Shown: piece by piece, positions 54,509-62,929 of the stretch
How the letters are laid out: the number at the start of each line of letters is the position of its first letter
Position numbering within the stretch: the stretch's first letter is position 1
From: Synechococcus sp. PROS-U-1
GTDB lineage: Bacteria; Cyanobacteriota; Cyanobacteriia; PCC-6307; Cyanobiaceae
Direction of reading: 5' to 3'
Length of the DNA stretch: 64,000 bases
NCBI RefSeq assembly: GCF_014279755.1
Contig: NZ_CP047951.1
Coordinates: forward strand, 2,480,001 to 2,544,000
The notes under the pieces: model-generated
Database searches by the model: none
Told to the model about the DNA's origin: nothing
What the model saw: only the letters and a program-made list of their open reading frames with translations
Position numbers and translations under genes: made by a program

Positions 54509-54703
54509 GATTAAACGAAAAGTTGTTATGGCCGCCTCAAAAACAGCGTCCCGAACCGGAACGTCTCAGCAGCTCAGAAACTGTTGCGCAAACACTGACT
54601 TAACAATGAAGCATCAACTACAAAACAACAGCCTGTTTTGAAGCAACAAGCACAGCCAACAGGGTCGTGCTGCGAGTGAAATCAACGTCAACGCAGGATT
54701 CCA

Positions 54704-54874
54704 ATGAGCCAATTTTTTCAATCCATGGCCACCCTGCTCCAAGCGCAATTCCTTCCCGCGACCACAGCCCCCCAACTGATGCTCGAACGGCTCTATTACG
54801 CCGAAGGCCGCCATCACCCAGAGCATCCACGGCATGGCAGCTTCGAGGGGTTATCGCGGCTGAGCAGGCCCTGA
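54704..54874 (+). CDS. Small hypothetical protein
   Basis: 56 residues, MSQFFQSMATLLQAQF to a C-terminus FEGLSRLSRP. The middle LERLYYAEGRHHPEHPRHG looks like a conserved short domain, and a possible AGGA lies six bases before the ATG. It lies alone in the 438-base stretch between cynS and the TrpD-like gene. Confidence is moderate because of the small size. Confidence 0.45.
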   Translation: MSQFFQSMATLLQAQFLPATTAPQLMLERLYYAEGRHHPEHPRHGSFEGLSRLSRP

Positions 54875-54880
54875 TCTTTC

Positions 54881-54894
54881 GTAGCAATTGCTAC
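54881..54894. promoter_or_regulatory. Palindrome GTAGCAATTGCTAC, NtcA-like
   Basis: A perfect 14-base palindrome that fits GTA-N8-TAC, 52 bases before the TTG start of the TrpD-like gene and just after the small ORF. It has the same GTAGC-N4-GCTAC form as the sites at 9613 and 24598. No -10 box is clear. Confidence 0.45.
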
Positions 54895-54946
54895 CTCTAT
54901 TGGGTCAGTCGCTCCTGAAGACTGACCACAGCTTCAGGCCGGACCT

Positions 54947-56017
54947 TTGACGAGCGCAGTTCTCTCCGGCCGAGACCGCTTCAAACAGCACCTGCGCAAG
55001 GTGGGAAGCGGTGAACACACCAGCAAAGGCATGAGTCGCGAGGAAGCGGCTGATGCCATGGAGCTGATGCTGCAGGGCGAAGCGACGCCAGCACAGATCG
55101 GCGCCTTTCTGATTGCCCATCGCATCCGCCGGCCCGAACCCCAGGAACTCACGGGCATGTTGGACACCTACCGCGCCCATGGTCCGGTGCTGCAATCCGC
55201 AGGCGGCAATCGAGCACCGCTGTGTTTCGGCATGCCGTACGACGGGCGCACGCGGACAGCACCGATCTACCCACTCACCACACTGGTGCTTTTGGCCTGT
55301 GGCCAGCCGGTGGTTCTACAGGGCGGTGACCGGATGCCGATCAAATACGGCGTCACCGCTGCGGATCTGTTCCGCCTCCTTAATCTCGACCTCACGGGCC
55401 TGCCAATCAGCGTTGTTGCAGACGGCTTCCAGCAGAACGGCTTCGCCCTGATCCATCAACCGGATCACTTTCCCATTGCGGAAACACTGATCGGTTACCG
55501 CGAAGAACTGGGCAAGCGCCCCCCGGTCGCCAGTCTGGAACTGCTCTGGACTCCCCATCAAGGCGACCACCTTCTCGTCAGTGGCTTTGTACACCCCCCT
55601 ACCGAAGCCCGCGCCTGGGAAGCCCTCAAGCAAGGCGGCGAGACCGATATCCTCACTGTGAAAGGTTTGGAGGGAGGAACCGACCTCCCGATCGGCCGGG
55701 CCTGCATCACGGCACGGGTGCGGAACGGTGAAGCGGAGCGGTTAATCCTGCATCCCCGCGACCATGGTTGCCATGACGCCGACGTCGAATGGGCTGACGA
55801 AAGCACCTGGGCCGAGCAGGCGCTGAACGCCCTGCAGAACAAAGGCCCTCTCTGCGATGCCCTGCGCTGGAATGCCGGCGCCTATTTGTGGTTCTCCGGT
55901 TGCAGTGAATCCCTGGAACAGGGCATTCAACGGGCGGAATCCGTCATGCAGACGGGCAAGGCCCAAGCCAGGCTGGATCAACTGTGCGCTTGGCGAAGCA
56001 GCTTGACCATCCGATAG
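54947..56017 (+). CDS. Anthranilate phosphoribosyltransferase-like (TrpD2-type) protein
   Basis: A 356-residue protein with the helical N-terminal domain (MSREEAADAMELMLQGEATPAQIGAFLIAHRIR...) and central domain of nucleoside phosphorylase/TrpD type. The canonical glycine-rich GTGGDG is replaced by GMPYDGRTRTAPIYP, and the second loop is VLQGGDRMPIKYGVT, so it is not a normal TrpD; the TrpD2/YbiB group is better. Start is TTG. It overlaps the GNAT gene by 40 bases, convergent. Confidence 0.78.
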   Translation: MTSAVLSGRDRFKQHLRKVGSGEHTSKGMSREEAADAMELMLQGEATPAQIGAFLIAHRIRRPEPQELTGMLDTYRAHGPVLQSAGGNRAPLCFGMPYDGRTRTAPIYPLTTLVLLACGQPVVLQGGDRMPIKYGVTAADLFRLLNLDLTGLPISVVADGFQQNGFALIHQPDHFPIAETLIGYREELGKRPPVASLELLWTPHQGDHLLVSGFVHPPTEARAWEALKQGGETDILTVKGLEGGTDLPIGRACITARVRNGEAERLILHPRDHGCHDADVEWADESTWAEQALNALQNKGPLCDALRWNAGAYLWFSGCSESLEQGIQRAESVMQTGKAQARLDQLCAWRSSLTIR

Positions 56018-56445
56018 CGCTCAAAAGGAACGCCTCCGATCAGGATCGTTTCCGGAGACTCCACCCGCCAGCCAAGGCGCTCCAGCAACGGTCGGCTGAA
56101 CTGACTGGCCTCCGTGCGGAAATGACGGATTCCCGCCGCCCTCGCATCCGCTTCAATCTGATTGAGAAGTGCACTGCCATGGCCGCGCCGCGATGCCCGA
56201 CCTCGGCAGTAGAGCAGCGACAGACGGTCTTCAGGATGACGGATCGCAAACGCTGAACCATCGGTGGTGAGCCATCCCGAGCCCTCACGGAACGTGGCGT
56301 CGAGCACGCCGGGCAACCACGCCAAAGCAGCCCAGGCCCTGACTTGTGCGTCGGTATAGAGAAGAGGCGCCTGCGATTCGATCGCGTCGGCATAGATCTC
56401 CCGCAGAAGCGCTTGATCCTCCGGAGCAATCGGACGCAAAGCCAT
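55978..56445 (-). CDS. GNAT-family acetyltransferase
   Basis: About 155 residues. MALRPIAPEDQALLREIY is a typical GNAT opening, and the acetyl-CoA loop is CRGRASRRGHGSALL. Substrate unknown. Its ATG at 56445 is the reverse half of a CCATGG site which also gives an ATG on the other strand; a GTG further upstream is possible. Confidence 0.75.
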   Translation of the reverse strand: MALRPIAPEDQALLREIYADAIESQAPLLYTDAQVRAWAALAWLPGVLDATFREGSGWLTTDGSAFAIRHPEDRLSLLYCRGRASRRGHGSALLNQIEADARAAGIRHFRTEASQFSRPLLERLGWRVESPETILIGGVPFERYRMVKLLRQAHS

Positions 56446-56479
56446 GGCAGCCGCCTGTTGGAATGTGAGTCTCACCTGC

Positions 56480-57733
56480 GTGGCAGCCAGCTTGCAGCGT
56501 CCTCGGATTCCCACACTGCTCAGCGCATTCCTCACGCTGCTCAACGACCGACTCAGCGAGAGCATTGTTTTTCCACTGTTGCCATTTCTGCTGGCCCAGT
56601 TCGCTCCAGACGGGCGAACCCTTGGTTTGCTAGCGGGAAGCTATGCACTCGCTCAGTTCCTGGTCACCCCGTTGATCGGAGCGCTGAGTGATCGTTACGG
56701 GCGGCGACCCGTGATCAGCATCTGCGTCGCAGGCTCCGTGCTGGGACTCGGGCTGTTTGCGGTGACCGTTTCGCTGCCTTGGCCTAGCCAAAGCCTTCTG
56801 CCCCTGATGCTGCTGTTCGCAGCACGCATCATTGACGGCATCAGTGGCGGAACAGCTGCAACGGCCAGCGCAGTGTTGGCCGACATCACGCCTCCCGACA
56901 AGCGGGCCCGTGCCTTCGGATTGATCGGCGTGGCCTTTGGCTTGGGTTTCATCCTTGGCCCCTTCGTCGGTGGACAACTGGCCCGGGTGGCAGTGGCACT
57001 CCCCGTTTGGATCGCCACAGCATTCGCTGCACTCAACCTCTTGGTGGTGCTCAATCTGCTGCCGGAAACCCATCCCCAGGACTCCCGCAAAAGCCTTCCC
57101 AGAAAACGCGACTTGAATCCATTTGCACGGCTGAGCCAAGTGCTGATGAACCCAAGCGTGGGTCGACTCTGCGCTGCATTTTTCCTGTTCTTCCTGGCCT
57201 TCAATGGATTCACAGCCATCCTTGTGCTCTATTTCAAGCAGCGCTTCGGCTGGGGCCCTGAGCTGGCCACCACAGCATTCCTGGTGGTGGGGGTGGTTGC
57301 CACCGTGGTGCAGGGAGGGCTGATCGGTCCTCTCGTGAAACGGTTTGGTGAATGGCGCCTGACCTTGATGGGTCTGGGCTTGGTGATCATTGGATGCCTG
57401 CTGATCCCCAGCGTGGGCTCATCAGAGCGGGCCGGTGCGATTTTCACCGCCGTTGGAATCCTTGCGCTGGGCACAGGCCTGGTCACACCCAGCCTGCGCA
57501 GCCTGGTGTCGCGACGCCTCGGCCGAGAGGGACAAGGCAGCGCCCTGGGAAGCCTTCAGGCCCTGCAAAGTTTGGGCAGTTTTCTCGGCCCACCCTTGGC
57601 GGGGTTGAGCTACGACCTGCTCGGTCCGGTGAGTCCCTTTGCAGCGGCGGCAGTTGTGCTGGTGCTCGTGATCGGCCTGGTGGCCGGAAGCCCGCTCCCG
57701 GACATCTCCGACACACAACCAAGCGAATCCTGA
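56480..57733 (+). CDS. MFS transporter, multidrug-efflux type
   Basis: A 12-span MFS protein of about 417 residues with the motif A GALSDRYGRRPV between spans 2 and 3 and GPFVGGQLARV (motif C-like) in span 5, which places it with drug:proton antiporters. Start codons at 56444 (ATG), 56465 and 56480 (GTG) are all possible; the last avoids overlap with the GNAT gene. It precedes ppk by 45 bases. Confidence 0.78.
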   Translation: MAASLQRPRIPTLLSAFLTLLNDRLSESIVFPLLPFLLAQFAPDGRTLGLLAGSYALAQFLVTPLIGALSDRYGRRPVISICVAGSVLGLGLFAVTVSLPWPSQSLLPLMLLFAARIIDGISGGTAATASAVLADITPPDKRARAFGLIGVAFGLGFILGPFVGGQLARVAVALPVWIATAFAALNLLVVLNLLPETHPQDSRKSLPRKRDLNPFARLSQVLMNPSVGRLCAAFFLFFLAFNGFTAILVLYFKQRFGWGPELATTAFLVVGVVATVVQGGLIGPLVKRFGEWRLTLMGLGLVIIGCLLIPSVGSSERAGAIFTAVGILALGTGLVTPSLRSLVSRRLGREGQGSALGSLQALQSLGSFLGPPLAGLSYDLLGPVSPFAAAAVVLVLVIGLVAGSPLPDISDTQPSES

Positions 57734-57778
57734 TTGCTACGTTTCAACCAACGAAACGAACGCCAGGCCGTTCAACCC

Positions 57779-59917
57779 ATGTGCGCAGCAGCCCTTGCCC
57801 CGGAGCATTACATCAACCGGGAGCTGAGCTGGATCGCCTTCAACGAGAGGGTCTTGGCTCAGGCCCTTGATCCACGCACCCCCTTGCTGGATCAAGCCAA
57901 ATTCAGCGCCATCTTCAGCAACAACCTCGACGAATTCTTCATGGTTCGCGTGGCGTCCCTGAAGTCACAGGTGGAGGCTGGCGTCAGCAAACCGAGTGAG
58001 GATGGCAAGTCACCCCTGGAGCAGCTGCTTGCGATCCGAGAGCAACTCATTCCCCTGCTGAAGCAGCAACAGGTGCATTACCGCCAATACTTGAAGCCGA
58101 AGCTGCTGGAACACAACGTTGCGCTGCTCGATTACAAACAACTGAACGACGACCAACGCAACTGGGTTGACAACACCTTCCAGACGTCGGTGTTCCCAGT
58201 GCTGACACCCCTGGCTGTCGATCCAGCCCATCCTTTCCCGTTTGTCAGCAACCTGAGCCTGAACGTTGCCGCGGTGGTTGTTGATCCAGAAACAGGTCAA
58301 CGTCAATTTGCACGGGTCAAAGTTCCGCAGAAGAATCTGGCCCGGTTCATCGCCATCCCCTCAGAACTGAGCGGAACTGAGGACAAACCAGTTCACACCG
58401 CCATTGCTCTCGAGCAGGTGATCGCCTTCAACCTTGAGGTGCTGTTTCCCGGCATGACGATCGAAGGTCACTACTTCTTCCGCGTGACGCGGGATGCGGA
58501 TCTGGAACTGAGGGATCTGGAAGCCGATGACCTGATGCTGGCCCTGGAACAAGGGCTGCGGAAACGACGGATGGGCGGTGAGGTGGTGCGCCTCGAAGTT
58601 CCCAACGAGATGCCCAGAGACGTTGTGGAGATGCTGATGACCGGGCTGAGCGTGGAAGAGGAAGACCTTTACGTGATCGATGGACCCCTGGGCCTGGACG
58701 ACCTCTTCGGGCTGACCGGGCTATCACTGCCGAAACTCAAAAGTCGTACCCAGGGAGGCCAAACACCGGCTGTGCTTGCACGCAGTCAGCAGCACCTGGT
58801 TGAAGAGGGCGCGATCAAAGCGGATGAATTCGAATCGATCTTCTCGGTGATTCGCCGTCAAGACATCCTTCTGCATCATCCCTACGAGCTCTTCTCCACA
58901 ACCGTCGAAGAGTTCATCAATCAGGCAGCGGACGATCCCCAGGTGATGGGCATCAAGATGACGCTCTACCGCACCTCCAAAGACTCTCCGATCATTGCTG
59001 CCCTGATCCGTGCTGCTGAAAACGGCAAGCAGGTGATGGCACTGGTGGAGTTGAAAGCGCGATTTGACGAGGACAACAACATTCAATGGGCCCGGCACCT
59101 GGAGCAGTCGGGGGTTCACGTTGTCTACGGCGTGCTTGGGCTCAAAACGCACACCAAGATCGTTCTGGTGGTTCGTAAGGAGAAAGAGAAGCTGCAGAGC
59201 TATGCGCACATCGGCACTGGCAACTACAACTCAAAAACGTCCAAGCTCTACACCGACCTGGGCCTACTCACAGCCAACCAAGAGCTGGGGCAAGACTTGG
59301 TGGAACTATTCAATTACCTCACCGGGTTTTCGAAACAACAAAGCTTCCGTCGGTTGCTCGTGGCCCCCGTCACGTTGCGAAAAGGAATGGAGCTGTTGAT
59401 CCGCCGAGAGATTGAGCATGCCCAGCAAGGTCGACAGGCTGTGATCCGAGCCAAAATGAATTCCCTGGTTGACCCCAGCATCATTTCGCTGCTCTATGAA
59501 GCATCCCAAGCTGGGGTCGTGATCGAATTGATCATTCGGGGCATGTGCAGCTTGTATCCCGGTCGCCAGGGTCTGAGTGAAAACATTCGTGTGATCAGCA
59601 TCATCGGCCAGTTCCTGGAACACTCCAGAATTTTTTCGTTTGCCAATGGCGGCTCTCCAGAGGTTTATATCGGCAGTGCCGACTGGATGAGCCGCAATCT
59701 GGACCGCCGCATTGAAGCGGTCACACCGATCGAAGATCCAGAACATCGCCAAAAACTGGAACGCCTGCTGCAGCTTTACCTGGACGACAACCAGGGCGCC
59801 TGGGACATGCAAAGCGACGGCACTTTTGTGCAGCGCAAACCAGAGAACAAGACCTCAGAACGCAATAGCCAGATTGATTTAGTCAAAGAATGGAGCAACG
59901 GCATCCAATCCGAATAA
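57779..59917 (+). CDS. ppk: Polyphosphate kinase PPK1
   Basis: A 712-residue PPK1 that polymerises ATP gamma-phosphate into polyphosphate. YINRELSWIAFNERVLAQA, FSNNLDEFFMVRVA, the autophosphorylated His in GLKTHTKIVLVVR and SADWMSRNLDRRIEAV are diagnostic. ATG 57779 was chosen over TTG 57734 because the family starts there. Probably in one unit with the MFS gene. Confidence 0.95.
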   Translation: MCAAALAPEHYINRELSWIAFNERVLAQALDPRTPLLDQAKFSAIFSNNLDEFFMVRVASLKSQVEAGVSKPSEDGKSPLEQLLAIREQLIPLLKQQQVHYRQYLKPKLLEHNVALLDYKQLNDDQRNWVDNTFQTSVFPVLTPLAVDPAHPFPFVSNLSLNVAAVVVDPETGQRQFARVKVPQKNLARFIAIPSELSGTEDKPVHTAIALEQVIAFNLEVLFPGMTIEGHYFFRVTRDADLELRDLEADDLMLALEQGLRKRRMGGEVVRLEVPNEMPRDVVEMLMTGLSVEEEDLYVIDGPLGLDDLFGLTGLSLPKLKSRTQGGQTPAVLARSQQHLVEEGAIKADEFESIFSVIRRQDILLHHPYELFSTTVEEFINQAADDPQVMGIKMTLYRTSKDSPIIAALIRAAENGKQVMALVELKARFDEDNNIQWARHLEQSGVHVVYGVLGLKTHTKIVLVVRKEKEKLQSYAHIGTGNYNSKTSKLYTDLGLLTANQELGQDLVELFNYLTGFSKQQSFRRLLVAPVTLRKGMELLIRREIEHAQQGRQAVIRAKMNSLVDPSIISLLYEASQAGVVIELIIRGMCSLYPGRQGLSENIRVISIIGQFLEHSRIFSFANGGSPEVYIGSADWMSRNLDRRIEAVTPIEDPEHRQKLERLLQLYLDDNQGAWDMQSDGTFVQRKPENKTSERNSQIDLVKEWSNGIQSE

Positions 59918-60120
59918 TTCTTTGGGTTTTCACGCGTCCTGCATCTGTGACATCCGATACAACATTCCTTCAAAAACAAATCTGAAGCGACAACGATCAC
60001 ACCCGCAACAGTTATTTCGAAAGCAAAAAGATTCAGCTCCTGAAATTCTTCCGATTCGAGACAGTCATCGCTGTTGCTCGGTGCTAAGTTCAGCCCAAAT
60101 TCATTCAGGAGACCAGGGTG

Positions 60121-61107
60121 ATGGGGATCCCTCTGGAATCTTCCGGCACGACACAACAGTCGTCTCGGAAGGAACCTGCGTTGCCGTCCACTGGACGTCG
60201 ACCATCTGCACGACAGGGAGGGCGGCTAGCGACCGACTCCATCGGTTTTTATCTGAGCAGCATCGGACGTATTCCTCTGCTGACAGCAGCTGAAGAAATC
60301 GAGCTTGCACATCATGTGCAAGAGATGAAGCAACTTCAAGAGTTGCCAGAAGAGGAGCAGACCTCCCGACATCGGCACAAAATCCGCATGGGCAAACGGG
60401 CCCGAGACCGGATGATGGCAGCCAACCTCCGCCTCGTTGTGAGTGTTGCCAAGAAATACCAGAACCAGGGCCTTGAACTGCTCGACCTGGTTCAAGAAGG
60501 TGCCATTGGCTTGGAGCGAGCGGTCGACAAGTTCGACCCCGCCATGGGCTACAAGTTTTCCACCTATGCCTACTGGTGGATTCGCCAGGGCATGACGCGG
60601 GCCATCGACAACAGCGCCCGAACCATTCGCCTACCAATCCACATCAGCGAAAAGCTCTCGAAGATGCGTCGCATCTCCCGGGAGCTATCCCATCGCTTCG
60701 GTCGTCAACCGAATCGCCTGGAGTTGGCGAGTGCCATGGGAATCGAACCCCGAGAACTGGAAGACCTGATCTCCCAGAGCGCACCCTGTGCGTCGCTGGA
60801 TGCCCATGCCCGTGGCGAGGAAGATCGCAGCACCCTGGGCGAATTGATCCCAGATCCCAACGGTGAAGAGCCGATGGAAGGGATGGATCGCAGCATCCAG
60901 AAGGAACATCTGGGGGGCTGGCTGTCGCAGTTGAACGAGCGCGAGCAGAAGATTCTGCGGTTGCGGTTCGGTCTTGGCGGTGAAGAGCCTCTAACCCTTG
61001 CGGAGATCGGTCGTCAGATCAATGTGTCCCGTGAGCGCGTGAGGCAACTCGAGGCCAAAGCGATTCTCAAGCTGCGCGCCATGACCAATCACCAACAAGC
61101 CGCCTAA
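60121..61107 (+). CDS. RNA polymerase sigma factor, RpoD-like (group 2)
   Basis: A 328-residue sigma-70 protein without the large region 1 of the principal factor. Region 1.2 is DSIGFYLSSIGRIPLLTAAEE, region 2 contains DLVQEGAIGLERAVDKFDP and YKFSTYAYWWIRQ, region 4 LTLAEIGRQINVSRERVRQLE. Such alternative factors in cyanobacteria respond to stress or nutrient status. GTG 60118 is an alternative start; GGAG lies just before. The 203-base spacer to ppk shows nothing else that I recognise. Confidence 0.92.
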   Translation: MGIPLESSGTTQQSSRKEPALPSTGRRPSARQGGRLATDSIGFYLSSIGRIPLLTAAEEIELAHHVQEMKQLQELPEEEQTSRHRHKIRMGKRARDRMMAANLRLVVSVAKKYQNQGLELLDLVQEGAIGLERAVDKFDPAMGYKFSTYAYWWIRQGMTRAIDNSARTIRLPIHISEKLSKMRRISRELSHRFGRQPNRLELASAMGIEPRELEDLISQSAPCASLDAHARGEEDRSTLGELIPDPNGEEPMEGMDRSIQKEHLGGWLSQLNEREQKILRLRFGLGGEEPLTLAEIGRQINVSRERVRQLEAKAILKLRAMTNHQQAA

Positions 61108-61112
61108 GCAAC

Positions 61113-61763
61113 TTGCTTTCCATCACCGGACCCATCGCCATCCTCTCCTGGATGGCGATGGTGATAGCAGCTGCCGTGGTGTGTCGTCGCCTCAGGCCGA
61201 ACCAACGGGAACTCAGTCGAAAAGTTGTGCACATCGGAACCGGGGCCGTGGTTCCTTTGGCCTGGGTCTTTCAGATTCCTTTCGTGGTCGCCATCCCTGT
61301 TGCGGTGGTGATCACCCTTGCCACGACGATCAATCACCGATGGCGCTTCATCCCCGCCGTTGAGGATATCAATCGCAACAGCTACGGCACGATCGCCTAC
61401 GGGATAGCGATCACGACCCTGCTCCTGCTCTTCTGGCCAACCCGAGCCGATGCTGTTTCCGCAGGGGTTCTTGCCATGGCCCTGGGAGATGGCCTTGCAG
61501 GATTGATCGGCCGCGGCGTTGACTCACCAAAGTGGGTCCTCTTTGGTCAGACCAAATCAACTGTCGGCACCATGACCATGGCGTGTGTCACGGGCCTAGT
61601 GCTGATCGGTCTGGCGCATTGGTCAAGGGCTGACCTACCCCTGCCAGCAGCCCTCAGCATGGTGGCCATCGCAACCGGTCTGGAACAGCTCAGCTGGCGC
61701 GGACTCGACAACCTCAGCGTTCCCCTCAGCGTTGGAGTGATGTGGAGTCGACTGGTGGTCTGA
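61113..61763 (+). CDS. Phytol/dolichol kinase-like membrane protein
   Basis: A 216-residue membrane protein with about six spans. RELSRKVVHIGTGAVVPLAW and the acidic motif LAMALGDGLAGLIGRGV, then GQTKSTVGTMTM match the phytol kinase (VTE5-like)/CDP-diglyceride-type family. It probably phosphorylates phytol or phytyl phosphate for tocopherol or chlorophyll turnover. It starts with TTG 5 bases after the sigma gene. Confidence 0.8.
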   Translation: MLSITGPIAILSWMAMVIAAAVVCRRLRPNQRELSRKVVHIGTGAVVPLAWVFQIPFVVAIPVAVVITLATTINHRWRFIPAVEDINRNSYGTIAYGIAITTLLLLFWPTRADAVSAGVLAMALGDGLAGLIGRGVDSPKWVLFGQTKSTVGTMTMACVTGLVLIGLAHWSRADLPLPAALSMVAIATGLEQLSWRGLDNLSVPLSVGVMWSRLVV

Positions 61764-61765
61764 TC

Positions 61766-62833
61766 TCAAGCAGTGACCGTCTGTTTGCGACTGGCAACGG
61801 CCGCGGCCAGATCATCCAGCAGGGCTTCGGTGGTCTCGAGGCTGATGCAGGCATCCGTGACGCTCTGGCCGTACGTCAGCTGCGTCAGGTCGGCGCTGAG
61901 CTTCTGATTGCCTTCCACCAGATGGCTCTCAATCATCACGCCCATCACGTGGCTGGAGCCACCCCGCAACTGCTCGGCAACGCTGGCCAGCACCTCCGCT
62001 TGTCGGCGGAAGTCCTTGTTGCTGTTGGCATGGCTGCAATCCACCATCAGTCGATCCTGCAGACCGGCCTGGCTCAACTCCGCCGCGGCTGCCTGCACGG
62101 CCTCCAGGTGGTAATTGCTGCCACGGCTGCCTCCGCGCAGCACGAGATGTCCATAGGGATTGCCCGTGGTGCTGACGATCGAAGCATGGCCCTCACGATT
62201 GATGCCGAGAAAATGATGCGGCTTCGAGGCAGCCTGCATGGCATTGATCGCAATCGTGGCGCTGCCGTTCGTACTGTTTTTGTAGCCGATCGGCATCGAC
62301 AGACCAGAGGCCATTTCGCGGTGGGTCTGACTCTCGGTCGTCCTTGCACCGATCGCGGTCCAACTGATCAGATCGGCGATGTACTGCGGAACCACGGGAT
62401 CGAGCAGTTCCGTTGCAGCGGGCATTCCCTCACGCGCGAGATCGAGCAGCAATCCCCGGGCCCGACGCAGTCCCGTGTTGATGTCGTAAGAGTCATCGAG
62501 ATGGGGATCGTTGATCAGTCCCTTCCAGCCGACCGTGGTCCGAGGCTTCTCGAAGTACACCCGCATCACCACATCCAACTGATCCTTCAGGCGCTCGCGA
62601 ATGGGTGCCAAGAGCTGGGCATAGTCGCGGGCTGCTTTGACATCGTGAACGGAGCAGGGACCCACCACCACCAGCAGGCGGTCATCTCGACCGCTGAGAA
62701 TGTCCTGGATGCGCTGGCGGGCGGATGCCACGGTCTCAAGCGCTGCCGCATCCATGGGCAGCTCCTGATGCAGCACCGCAGGGGCAACCAGGGGACGTGT
62801 CTCCACCACATGCAAATCGGAGGTGGTGGCCAT
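61766..62833 (-). CDS. 3-deoxy-7-phosphoheptulonate (DAHP) synthase, class I
   Basis: A 355-residue enzyme of the AroG/F/H type that condenses PEP and erythrose-4-phosphate for the shikimate pathway. VVVGPCSVHD, MRVYFEKPRTTVGWKGLINDP, GARTTESQTHRE and MVDCSHANSNKD show the catalytic and metal residues. ATG 62833 was preferred over the frame to 62857. It is convergent with the phytol kinase gene with 2 bases between. Confidence 0.95.
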   Translation of the reverse strand: MATTSDLHVVETRPLVAPAVLHQELPMDAAALETVASARQRIQDILSGRDDRLLVVVGPCSVHDVKAARDYAQLLAPIRERLKDQLDVVMRVYFEKPRTTVGWKGLINDPHLDDSYDINTGLRRARGLLLDLAREGMPAATELLDPVVPQYIADLISWTAIGARTTESQTHREMASGLSMPIGYKNSTNGSATIAINAMQAASKPHHFLGINREGHASIVSTTGNPYGHLVLRGGSRGSNYHLEAVQAAAAELSQAGLQDRLMVDCSHANSNKDFRRQAEVLASVAEQLRGGSSHVMGVMIESHLVEGNQKLSADLTQLTYGQSVTDACISLETTEALLDDLAAAVASRKQTVTA

Positions 62834-62929
62834 GGGTGGACGCGAGACTCCGACCAAGGCTACGCACCCTGCTAACTGTCAACAGACACGGTCCGGAAGA
62901 ATGGTGAGAGTCCCTGAACAGAGATCTCC

